Assembly: GCA_040007395.1 (NCBI GenBank)
Contig: JBDTVG010000281.1
Span: 1 to 41,269, forward strand
DNA: 41,269 nt
Direction: 5' to 3'
DNA from: DATGFK01 sp040007395
GTDB lineage: Bacteria > Chloroflexota > Anaerolineae > Aggregatilineales > UBA2796
This document shows positions 7,705 to 14,722 of the stretch, one piece after another. Under the pieces are notes generated by a model, which worked only from the letters and a program-made list of their open reading frames with translations, searched no databases and was not told the DNA's origin. Both the position numbers and the translations under genes were made by a program. Each line of letters begins with the position of its first letter. The stretch's first letter is position 1.

Positions 7705-10608
7705 ATGACAAGTAATCCCAAAGATAGCCCCGTAGCTAGTCCAACGCATAACCCAACTGTCCAGGTTCAAAAGTATGGACAGAGCCTCTGGTACGATAAT
7801 CTCAGCCGCGAGATGATCCAATCGGGTGAATTGCAAAATCTGATCGATGATTATGGTGTTCTGGGCATGACCTCGAACCCAACCATTTTCGAGAAGGCGA
7901 TTGGCGAGGGCAACTTTTACGACGACTGGATTCGCGACTCGATGGATCTGGAAATAAATGAAGTTTTCGATGGCTTGGCGATTGATGATATTCAGCACGC
8001 CGCCGACCTGCTGCGCCCGATCTATGATCGCACCAAAGGAATCGACGGCTATATCAGTCTCGAAGTCTCTCCGCTAATTGCGGACGATACTGCGACCACC
8101 TTGAGTGAAGCCAAGCGGCTGTTCAAAGCCGTAGATCGCCCCAACCTCATGATCAAGATTCCCGGTACGGCAGCGGGGTTGCCCGCCATAGAAGAAGCCC
8201 TATTTGCTGGGATCAACATCAATATTACACTGCTGTTTTCTGTAGATAATTATTTACAGGTTGCCGAACGCTATATCCGAGCCTTGGAACGTCGCGTCGA
8301 AGCTGGCTTGGATGTCAAAGGGTTGGCTTCGGTTGCCAGTTTCTTCCTGAGCCGGATCGATGTGATGGTCGATAAGCAGCTTGAAAATAACATTCGTGCC
8401 GCGCAAGGCCGCGATATTGATCGCGTAACGGCAAACAACCAACTGCTCGGCAAAGCTGCTATCGCTAATGCGAAGATTGCCTATAAGCACTTCAAAGCGA
8501 TCTTCTATGGGGATCGTTTTGCCAAGCTGCGGGCGGCAGGCGCACAGGTTCAGCGTCCACTATGGGCCAGTACCGGGACGAAGAATCCCGCTTATCCTGA
8601 CACGATGTATGTCGATAGGCTGATCGGGCCGGATACCGTTAATACGCTGCCCAAAGCCACGCTGTTTGCCTTCAAAGATCATGGTACAGCGGCGCAAACC
8701 ATTGACGATAACTTCGATCAGGCGCAAGAAACGCTGGATAAGCTAGCTGAAGTGGGCATCGATCTCGACAAGGTGACGCAGCAGTTGCAGGAAGACGGCG
8801 TTGAGTCGTTCATTGACTCGTTCAAGAAGCTGATCGCCCGGATCGAGGGCAAGCGCAAACTATTGATGAGCGGGTTTATGCAGCGCCAGAAAGTCGTACT
8901 TGGCGTGTACCAACAGCCCGTCGAAGTCGAAATCAAGCGGCTGCGGGATCAGAAAAGCATTACACGCACTTGGGCACATGACACAACGCTATGGAAGGAC
9001 ACCCAAGAACAAAGCATTGCCAACCGTTTGGGGTGGCTAACTGTTGCGAACGACGGACGCATTGATCGCAAAGCCTTGCAAGACTTGCGCGATGAGTCGA
9101 AGCAGCTTGGCTGGAAGCACGCTGTTTTGTTGGGCATGGGGGGCAGCAGTCTCGCACCAGAAGCCATTTGGAAAACCTTCGGTCAGCAAGCTGGCTTCCC
9201 CGCCTTGATTGTGCTGGATAGCACCGATCCCGACGCGATTAGCAACGTCGAAAAGACCGTCGATCTTGCCAAAACAGTCTTTATCGTTGCCTCGAAATCA
9301 GGCGCCACGCTCGAAACGCTGTCCTTGCAGCGCTACTTCTACGCCAAATATACAGAGAATGCGGGCGATCACTTCATCGCCGTTACCGATCCGGGATCGC
9401 AGCTTGAAGGCTGGGCCAAAGATTTGAAGTTCCGCCACACTTTCCTGAATCCTGCCGACATCGGCGGGCGTTATGCGGCGCTGAGTTATTTTGGGCTGGT
9501 TCCGGCGGCACTGCTTGGGCAGGAGTTCGAGAAGATTCAGGACACCGCTGCCGAAATGCAGTCCGCTAGTGCCGCGAATGTCACGGGAAACAATCACCCC
9601 GGCGTGTGGCTTGGAGCGATCATGGGCGTTTTGGCGCAAAATGGGCATGATAAACTTACGTTCATCATTAGCCCAGAGATCGCTGGCTTTGGGGCTTGGG
9701 CTGAACAGCTTGTCGCGGAAAGCACGGGCAAGGAAGGCAAAGGTATTGTGCCTGTGACAGGCGCATCGATTGGCCTGCCCCATGATTATCTTGATGATCG
9801 CCTATTCGTCTACTTACGGTTGGAAGGGGCATCGGGCAATCCGGACGATCAGGTTCAAATGTTGCAGGAAGCGGGCCACCCCATCGTGACGCTTGAACTG
9901 CGCGACAAATCCGACCTCGGCGCGGAGTTCTTCCGCTGGGAATTCGCTGCTTCCATTGCGAGCATGGTGCTCAAGGTTAATCCATTTGATGAGCCGAATG
10001 TTGCGGAAAGCAAGACCAACACCAATCGCTTGCTCGAAACGTTTGTCAAAGACGGACATTTACCTGAAGGTGCGCCACTTCTGACCGAAGATGGCGTGAG
10101 TTTATACGCCGATGAAGCGACAGGTAAACTGCTGCACGAACTCTGCACACAGCACAGCTACAACGCCTCAGAACTGGCGGGACAGTTAGCAGCCTTCCTG
10201 AGCCTGACCCGTTCCGGAGATTACTTGGCATTAATGGCGTATCTGCGTCAGTCGGCAGATACGACAGAGATGCTTGAACTTGTCCGCCGCAAGCTGCGCC
10301 ACACCTTCAAGCGAGCGGTAACGCTTGGCTTTGGCCCCCGCTTCCTGCACTCGACAGGCCAATTGCACAAGGGCGGCCCCAACAATGGTGTGTTCATCCA
10401 GATCACGGTTGCCGATAGCACCAACCCAGCGATCCCCGAAGCGCCCTATGGTTTTAGCACACTCAAGCAGGCTCAGGCAGCGGGCGATCTTCAAGCGTTG
10501 CAGAGCAAAGGGCGGCGAGTAGTACGGCTGCACATTACGGGCAGTGTCGATAAAGGCTTGTACAAGATCCTTGAAGCGGTAGATGCCGCAGCCGAAAAGC
10601 GCAAATAA
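7705..10608 (+). CDS. Bifunctional transaldolase / glucose-6-phosphate isomerase
   Basis: A 967-aa fusion of two sugar-phosphate enzymes. Residues ~20-370 are transaldolase (transfer of dihydroxyacetone between sedoheptulose-7-P and glyceraldehyde-3-P). MTSNPTIFEKAI and the Schiff-base Lys in LMIKIPGTAAGLPA (K151) are visible, along with LWASTGTKNP. Residues ~400-967 are phosphoglucose isomerase (glucose-6-P to fructose-6-P), with LLGMGGSSLAPEA and FIVASKSGATLETLS in the phosphate-binding region. GTG/TTG codons lie upstream, but ATG 7705 has GGAGG 5 nt before it. The same fusion is known from other bacteria, including Chloroflexota. It is the first gene of the pentose-phosphate locus. In a single chain it connects the non-oxidative branch to the substrate of the G6PDH encoded 2.5 kb downstream. 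Confidence 0.95.
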   Translation: MTSNPKDSPVASPTHNPTVQVQKYGQSLWYDNLSREMIQSGELQNLIDDYGVLGMTSNPTIFEKAIGEGNFYDDWIRDSMDLEINEVFDGLAIDDIQHAADLLRPIYDRTKGIDGYISLEVSPLIADDTATTLSEAKRLFKAVDRPNLMIKIPGTAAGLPAIEEALFAGININITLLFSVDNYLQVAERYIRALERRVEAGLDVKGLASVASFFLSRIDVMVDKQLENNIRAAQGRDIDRVTANNQLLGKAAIANAKIAYKHFKAIFYGDRFAKLRAAGAQVQRPLWASTGTKNPAYPDTMYVDRLIGPDTVNTLPKATLFAFKDHGTAAQTIDDNFDQAQETLDKLAEVGIDLDKVTQQLQEDGVESFIDSFKKLIARIEGKRKLLMSGFMQRQKVVLGVYQQPVEVEIKRLRDQKSITRTWAHDTTLWKDTQEQSIANRLGWLTVANDGRIDRKALQDLRDESKQLGWKHAVLLGMGGSSLAPEAIWKTFGQQAGFPALIVLDSTDPDAISNVEKTVDLAKTVFIVASKSGATLETLSLQRYFYAKYTENAGDHFIAVTDPGSQLEGWAKDLKFRHTFLNPADIGGRYAALSYFGLVPAALLGQEFEKIQDTAAEMQSASAANVTGNNHPGVWLGAIMGVLAQNGHDKLTFIISPEIAGFGAWAEQLVAESTGKEGKGIVPVTGASIGLPHDYLDDRLFVYLRLEGASGNPDDQVQMLQEAGHPIVTLELRDKSDLGAEFFRWEFAASIASMVLKVNPFDEPNVAESKTNTNRLLETFVKDGHLPEGAPLLTEDGVSLYADEATGKLLHELCTQHSYNASELAGQLAAFLSLTRSGDYLALMAYLRQSADTTEMLELVRRKLRHTFKRAVTLGFGPRFLHSTGQLHKGGPNNGVFIQITVADSTNPAIPEAPYGFSTLKQAQAAGDLQALQSKGRRVVRLHITGSVDKGLYKILEAVDAAAEKRK

Positions 10609-10647
10609 TGCTCCACCTTGCTGTGTAACAACTCAGCCAGACTACGT

Positions 10648-10709
10648 ATCTATCCGTAAATTGCGAATTCTGCCGCTATGATGCGGAAAATATGAATTTA
10701 CGGATAGAT
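10648..10709 (+). repeat. 15-bp perfect inverted repeat forming a two-tier hairpin
   Basis: ATCTATCCGTAAATT (10648-10662) and its exact complement (10695-10709) enclose 32 nt. Within them CCGC-TATGAT-GCGG (10673-10686) forms an inner stem. It lies 40 bp after the tal-pgi stop. It could act as a terminator, although no T-run follows, or be a dispersed palindromic repeat. Confidence 0.6.
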
Positions 10710-10753
10710 TGTAAGTTTTAAGATAGGTATCCAATTCGTCGATCTGTTTCTAG

Positions 10754-10911
10754 TAACCAATGGTGCGGGTCTGAAAAACGGCAGCAGCGCTAGTTGGGCA
10801 GGCCAATCGAACCCTAAAGAGAACATTAAAAGAGAGATAAAACAGCAAAAGTGCAAGTTTTTTAGGTGCAAATGGCACCGTTAAGTTGAAAATAACCCGC
10901 ACCATTGGTTA
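10754..10911. mobile_element. MITE-like 154-bp element with 15-bp terminal inverted repeats flanked by TA
   Basis: The left end ACCAATGGTGCGGGT (10756-10770) and the right end ACCCGCACCATTGGT (10895-10909) are exact inverted repeats. Both are bordered directly by TA (10754-10755 and 10910-10911). Symmetry continues imperfectly for several more bases on each side. A TA border and no coding capacity fit a non-autonomous element mobilised by an IS630/Tc1-mariner-type transposase. That assignment is inference; copies elsewhere in the genome are needed to prove it. The whole could alternatively fold as one large hairpin. Confidence 0.55.
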
Positions 10912-10961
10912 GTAGATAGTATTCCTGCAAAATTTGCCTAATATCCGCCATTAAATGTGCC

Positions 10962-11363
10962 ATGAGTAATTCGATGGAAGAAACGAAAACGATGCTAATC
11001 TATATGGTTAAAGAGGTCTTTCCAACTGTTATTGAGGAAGACACAGCCGTAGCATTGACCACTGTCTTGCATCAAAAATGTATCTATTTGAGTGTGGAAA
11101 ACCCTCTAAGAAAGGAAGCTTTTGCGCCCTTTTTTATTGAGATGACATTACGTTATGTGTGTTCGATTGTATCAACTTTAACCATAAATACGGAGGAACG
11201 AATTGACAGTTACGCGGCATGGATGTCAAGATACCTTGAATTGTACGGACAGGTTTATATGGCAGACAGTTTTAACGACTTGATGTATCAAGTTACTGAA
11301 CTGCTTGTAAACCATTCATTGATAGAGAAAATCGACGATTGCCTTGACGAGTCATCGGTTTAG
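10962..11363 (+). CDS. Unknown 133-aa helical protein, AT-rich orphan
   Basis: I do not recognise this protein. It is 133 aa, predicted mostly helical, with no membrane segment, signal peptide or conserved metal-binding pattern. ATG at 10962 and ATG at 10974 (MEETKTML) are both possible; neither has a good Shine-Dalgarno. Its base composition is clearly more AT-rich than tal-pgi and gnd on either side. It begins 51 bp after the TA-flanked inverted-repeat element. Together these suggest later insertion into the pentose-phosphate locus. It could be a real accessory gene or a remnant; nothing links it to sugar metabolism apart from position. Confidence 0.5.
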   Translation: MSNSMEETKTMLIYMVKEVFPTVIEEDTAVALTTVLHQKCIYLSVENPLRKEAFAPFFIEMTLRYVCSIVSTLTINTEERIDSYAAWMSRYLELYGQVYMADSFNDLMYQVTELLVNHSLIEKIDDCLDESSV

Positions 11364-11471
11364 ATTACTCCTTTACCGCAATAAGCCGAATTGCACTCTT
11401 ACGAACTGATGCCTAAGTAGTCACCTTGCTGTTAGCATTTTGTCATCTTCCTGTTTAAACTAACTCTACAA

Positions 11472-11493
11472 GGGGAAGGCCAGTGCCTTCCCC
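11472..11493 (+). promoter_or_regulatory. Perfect 9-bp GC-rich hairpin in the gnd leader
   Basis: GGGGAAGGC-CAGT-GCCTTCCCC is a perfect 9-bp stem with a 4-nt loop. It ends 7 nt before the GAGGAG Shine-Dalgarno (11501-11506) of gnd. No T-run follows, so it is less likely a terminator than a 5'-UTR structure affecting mRNA stability or translation. Confidence 0.55.
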
Positions 11494-11515
11494 AATACTT
11501 GAGGAGAGTACATAT

Positions 11516-12964
11516 ATGGCTGATTATGATTTTGGATTAATTGGGCTGGCGGTAATGGGCCAGAACCTCGTCTTGAATGTCGAGCGCAATGGGTTTAAGG
11601 TGGCAGTCTACAATCGTACTACTGCTACTACAGAAGAATTTGTCGCGGGACCGGGTGCAGGCCATCATATTGCAGGAGCTAAAGAACTCTCAGAATTTGT
11701 GGCGATGCTCAAACGTCCGCGCCGCATTCAGATCATGGTCAAGGCGGGGGCACCCGTAGACGCGGTGATCGATCAGCTTGTCCCGTTGCTGGAACCCGGT
11801 GACCTGATTATCGACGGCGGCAACAGTTTCTTCCCCGACAGCGAACGCCGCCAAAAAGAACTTGCCGCGAAGGGTATCTTGTTTCTGGGGTTAGGCGTAA
11901 GCGGTGGTGAAGAGGGCGCACTCTGGGGGCCAAGCCTCATGCCCGGTGGCAGCGAAGAAGCCTACAATGTGGTCAAGGATATTCTCATCGCCATCTCAGC
12001 CAAAGCGCCTAGTGATGGTGCGCCGTGCGTAACCTATCTGGGGCCGGGTGGCGCTGGACACTATGTCAAGATGGTTCATAACGGCATCGAGTACGGCGAC
12101 ATGCAGCTTATCGCCGAAAGCTATGACATCCTCAAGCGGTTAGGCGGCCTAAGCAATGCTGAACTCGCGGAAACTTTCGAGGAATGGAACAAGGGCGAAC
12201 TGAACTCGTTCCTGATCGAGATTACCGGGTATATCTTCCGCAAGCAAGACGATGGCGGCGAGTCGGGAGAATTGGTCGATTATGTGTTGGATGCGGCGGG
12301 GCAAAAAGGCACGGGCAAATGGACTAGCCAGAATGCGCTTGACCTCGGCGCACCAATCCACACCTTGACCTCAGCCGTCGAGTCGCGCATTATTTCCGCG
12401 TTCAAAGAGGAACGTGAAGCCGCCTCGAAGATCCTCGGTGGGCCACAAGCCAACTATCAGGGCGACAAAAAGAAGCTCATCGAAGCGGTACGTCGGGCAC
12501 TCTACAGCAGCAAAATCTGCGCCTACGCTCAGGGTATGGCGCTGATCAGAATGGCGAGCGATGAATATAAGTATGGCATTCCGTTAGGCAAATCCGCTGC
12601 AATCTGGCGAGCGGGCTGCATTATCCGCGCCGTATTCCTCGAAGATATAACTGCGGCTTATGACGCAAATCCCGATCTGACCAATCTGCTGCTAGCTCCC
12701 AAGTTCCAGAAAGCGATTGATGATTATCAGAACGATTGGCGCTTTGTGGTTACTGAAGCGATCAAGGCTGGCGTGCCAACCCCGGCTTTCAGTGCATCGT
12801 TAGCGTACTATGACAGCTATCGCAGCCCACGCCTGCCCGCCAACTTGATTCAGGCGCAGCGCGATCTGTTCGGAGCGCACACGTATTTGCGTACCGATAA
12901 ACCGGGCGTTTTCCACTCGAACTGGGACGAACGTGCCCACCTCACCACTGATGGACATATTTAA
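11516..12964 (+). CDS. gnd: 6-phosphogluconate dehydrogenase, decarboxylating
   Basis: NADP-dependent oxidative decarboxylation of 6-phosphogluconate to ribulose-5-phosphate, the last step of the oxidative pentose-phosphate pathway. The 482-aa length matches the long dimeric form. The Rossmann start GLIGLAVMGQNLVLN (residues ~6-20) is the classic GxGxxG-like signature. The active-site segment KMVHNGIEYGDMQLIAE follows K185. GGEEGALWGPSLMPGG and the C-terminal SPRLPANLIQAQRDLFGAHT are family hallmarks. ATG 11516 is chosen for its GAGGAG 9 nt upstream; an in-frame GTG at 11483 falls inside the leader hairpin. zwf follows 200 bp later on the same strand. Confidence 0.96.
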   Translation: MADYDFGLIGLAVMGQNLVLNVERNGFKVAVYNRTTATTEEFVAGPGAGHHIAGAKELSEFVAMLKRPRRIQIMVKAGAPVDAVIDQLVPLLEPGDLIIDGGNSFFPDSERRQKELAAKGILFLGLGVSGGEEGALWGPSLMPGGSEEAYNVVKDILIAISAKAPSDGAPCVTYLGPGGAGHYVKMVHNGIEYGDMQLIAESYDILKRLGGLSNAELAETFEEWNKGELNSFLIEITGYIFRKQDDGGESGELVDYVLDAAGQKGTGKWTSQNALDLGAPIHTLTSAVESRIISAFKEEREAASKILGGPQANYQGDKKKLIEAVRRALYSSKICAYAQGMALIRMASDEYKYGIPLGKSAAIWRAGCIIRAVFLEDITAAYDANPDLTNLLLAPKFQKAIDDYQNDWRFVVTEAIKAGVPTPAFSASLAYYDSYRSPRLPANLIQAQRDLFGAHTYLRTDKPGVFHSNWDERAHLTTDGHI

Positions 12965-13001
12965 AACGAAAGCTGCTGTTATAGAGTTGTAGCTATCGAT
13001 G

Positions 13002-13060
13002 CAATTTACCTCGCCCTCCTTTCTCAGTTCATAGCGTGAAAGTCAGGGTGAGGTAAATTG
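13002..13060 (+). terminator. Long hairpin between gnd and zwf
   Basis: CAATTTACCTCGCCCT (13002-13017) pairs with AGGGTGAGGTAAATTG (13045-13060): 16 bp with one G-T. An inner CTTTC/GAAAG continues the stem. TTTGC follows the 3' arm. It is 38 bp after the gnd stop and could act as a weak terminator or mRNA 3'-end stabiliser. A dispersed palindromic repeat is the alternative. Confidence 0.5.
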
Positions 13061-13163
13061 TTTGCTGAAATCGAATGAAATTGGTGTTTTACTAGCTCGA
13101 TCTGTATGATTAGATGCAGGCGGTGGCTGAAACCAGCGAACCGCCGGGAAAGATGAGGGTCGC

Positions 13164-14702
13164 GTGGTTAATCCTGTGAATCTATTAGCTGAAAATCCAC
13201 TGCGGGAAGGCTTGGATGAAACCAATGTCCCCGTTGCCGCAACAATCGTTATTTTCGGTGTGACCGGGGATCTTGCCGCCCGCAAGCTCAGTTCGGCTTT
13301 GTATAATCTGGCGCATGATAATCTGCTGCCACAGCCCTATACTGTTGTCGGGGTAGGTCGCCGTGACTGGACTGACGAAAAGCTCCGCGATGAGATGTCC
13401 AAAGATGTGGCGAAGTTTTCACGGACAGGCATCAACGATACGGTATGGAGTGGCTTCGCGGAGTCGATGTTCTACCAGCAAGTCCAGTTCGACAAGGTTG
13501 AAGACTATCACAAACTGGGCGAACGGCTGGATCAACTGGATCGGGAACGTGGCACGCAGGCCAATCGCCTATTCTATCTGGCGATCCCGCCCGATCTCTA
13601 TTCCGAAGTCGCGGGGTTTTTGGGCGAGTCTGGTCTGAACAAGAGTGATGGCTACACGCGGATCATCATTGAGAAGCCACTTGGTAAGGATCTGGACTCG
13701 GCGCGAGTGCTGAACCAAAACTTACGCAAGGTCTATCAGGAAGATCAGATCTACCGTATCGATCACTATCTGGGCAAAGAGACGGTACAGAATATCGCTG
13801 TTTTCCGCTTCGCCAACGCGATCTTTGAGCCGTTGTGGAATCGTAACTATATCGACAATATCCAGATCACTGTTGCCGAAACCGTCAGCGTTGAATCGCG
13901 TGGGCAATATTATGATGAGTCGGGCGCGATGCGCGACATCATCCAGAACCACGTACTGCAAGTGCTGTCCCTCGTCGCGATGGAGCCGCCTGCGGTCTGG
14001 AATGCGATGGATATTCACGATGAAAAAGTCAAGCTGCTGCGGGCGATCCGACCTATCGACCCATCCGAAGTAGGCCAATATAGTGTGCGCGGGCAGTATT
14101 CCGAAGGTTCGGTAGAGGGCAAGCAGGTCAAAGCATATCTCCAAAGCGATGAGATTGCGCCTAACTCGACCACGGAAACTTATGTCGCGCTCAAACTGCT
14201 GATCGATAACTGGCGCTGGGCGGATGTCCCGTTCTATTTGCGGACAGGCAAGGCATTGCCCAAGCGTGTTACCGAAGTGGCACTCAAATTCCGCAATACA
14301 CCGCTCACCTTGTTTGGCAAGGCAGCAGGTACACCTACCCCTAATCGCCTGATCCTGCGTATTCAGCCCGACGAAGGCATTACCATTCGCTTCGATGCCA
14401 AGCTGCCGGGACAAGCTGTCAAGCTGCGCGAAGTCAATATGGACTTCCGCTATGGGACATCGTTCGGCGTGCCCACACCCGAAGCCTATGAACGGCTGCT
14501 GCTGGATGCACTGCTTGGCGACAGCAAATTGTTTGCCCGTGACGATGAAGTCGATGTCGCATGGGTACTCATGACGCGCTTTTTGGAAGGTTGGGCCGCT
14601 CAGGGGATAACGAAATTACCGCAATACCCCGCTGGATCATGGGGGCCAACCGAAGCTGATGAATGGATAGAACAAGATGGTCGGAGTTGGCGTAGGCTCT
14701 AG
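13164..14702 (+). CDS. zwf: Glucose-6-phosphate 1-dehydrogenase
   Basis: Oxidises glucose-6-phosphate to 6-phosphogluconolactone with reduction of NADP, the entry step of the oxidative branch. It is 512 aa, the usual length. The N-terminal nucleotide-binding motif FGVTGDLAARKL lies at residues ~31-42. The substrate-binding signature RIDHYLGKETVQNI starts at R198, with D200 and H201. IIEKPLGKDLDSA and the C-terminal FYLRTGKALPKR are also characteristic. The GTG start at 13164 has GAGGG 4 nt upstream, a short spacing, and no nearer alternative exists. The stop is 20 bp before the OpcA-Pgl fusion gene, so these two form an operon in which the G6PDH effector is co-made with the enzyme. Confidence 0.96.
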   Translation: MVNPVNLLAENPLREGLDETNVPVAATIVIFGVTGDLAARKLSSALYNLAHDNLLPQPYTVVGVGRRDWTDEKLRDEMSKDVAKFSRTGINDTVWSGFAESMFYQQVQFDKVEDYHKLGERLDQLDRERGTQANRLFYLAIPPDLYSEVAGFLGESGLNKSDGYTRIIIEKPLGKDLDSARVLNQNLRKVYQEDQIYRIDHYLGKETVQNIAVFRFANAIFEPLWNRNYIDNIQITVAETVSVESRGQYYDESGAMRDIIQNHVLQVLSLVAMEPPAVWNAMDIHDEKVKLLRAIRPIDPSEVGQYSVRGQYSEGSVEGKQVKAYLQSDEIAPNSTTETYVALKLLIDNWRWADVPFYLRTGKALPKRVTEVALKFRNTPLTLFGKAAGTPTPNRLILRIQPDEGITIRFDAKLPGQAVKLREVNMDFRYGTSFGVPTPEAYERLLLDALLGDSKLFARDDEVDVAWVLMTRFLEGWAAQGITKLPQYPAGSWGPTEADEWIEQDGRSWRRL

Positions 14703-14722
14703 CAGCCAGAAGGAACCCATTG

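Larger units (their letters stand above)
10609..10961. other. 353-bp gene-free gap holding a long hairpin and an inverted-repeat element
   Basis: No convincing reading frame was found. The gap is more AT-rich than the flanking enzymes. It contains a 62-nt hairpin at 10648-10709, a TA-flanked inverted-repeat element at 10754-10911 and, within that, a short hairpin GGTGC-AAATG-GCACC at 10865-10879. No clear promoter for the next ORF is seen. Confidence 0.7.

Noticed and set aside
10754..10911. Possible tRNA or structured ncRNA in the gap before the 133-aa ORF
   Set aside because: No cloverleaf or T-loop consensus; the exact terminal inverted repeats with TA borders fit a small inverted-repeat element better.
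13722..14414. 230-aa minus-strand open frame inside zwf
   Set aside because: It lies antisense to a well-supported enzyme gene, has no recognised motif, and is explained by codon bias of zwf.
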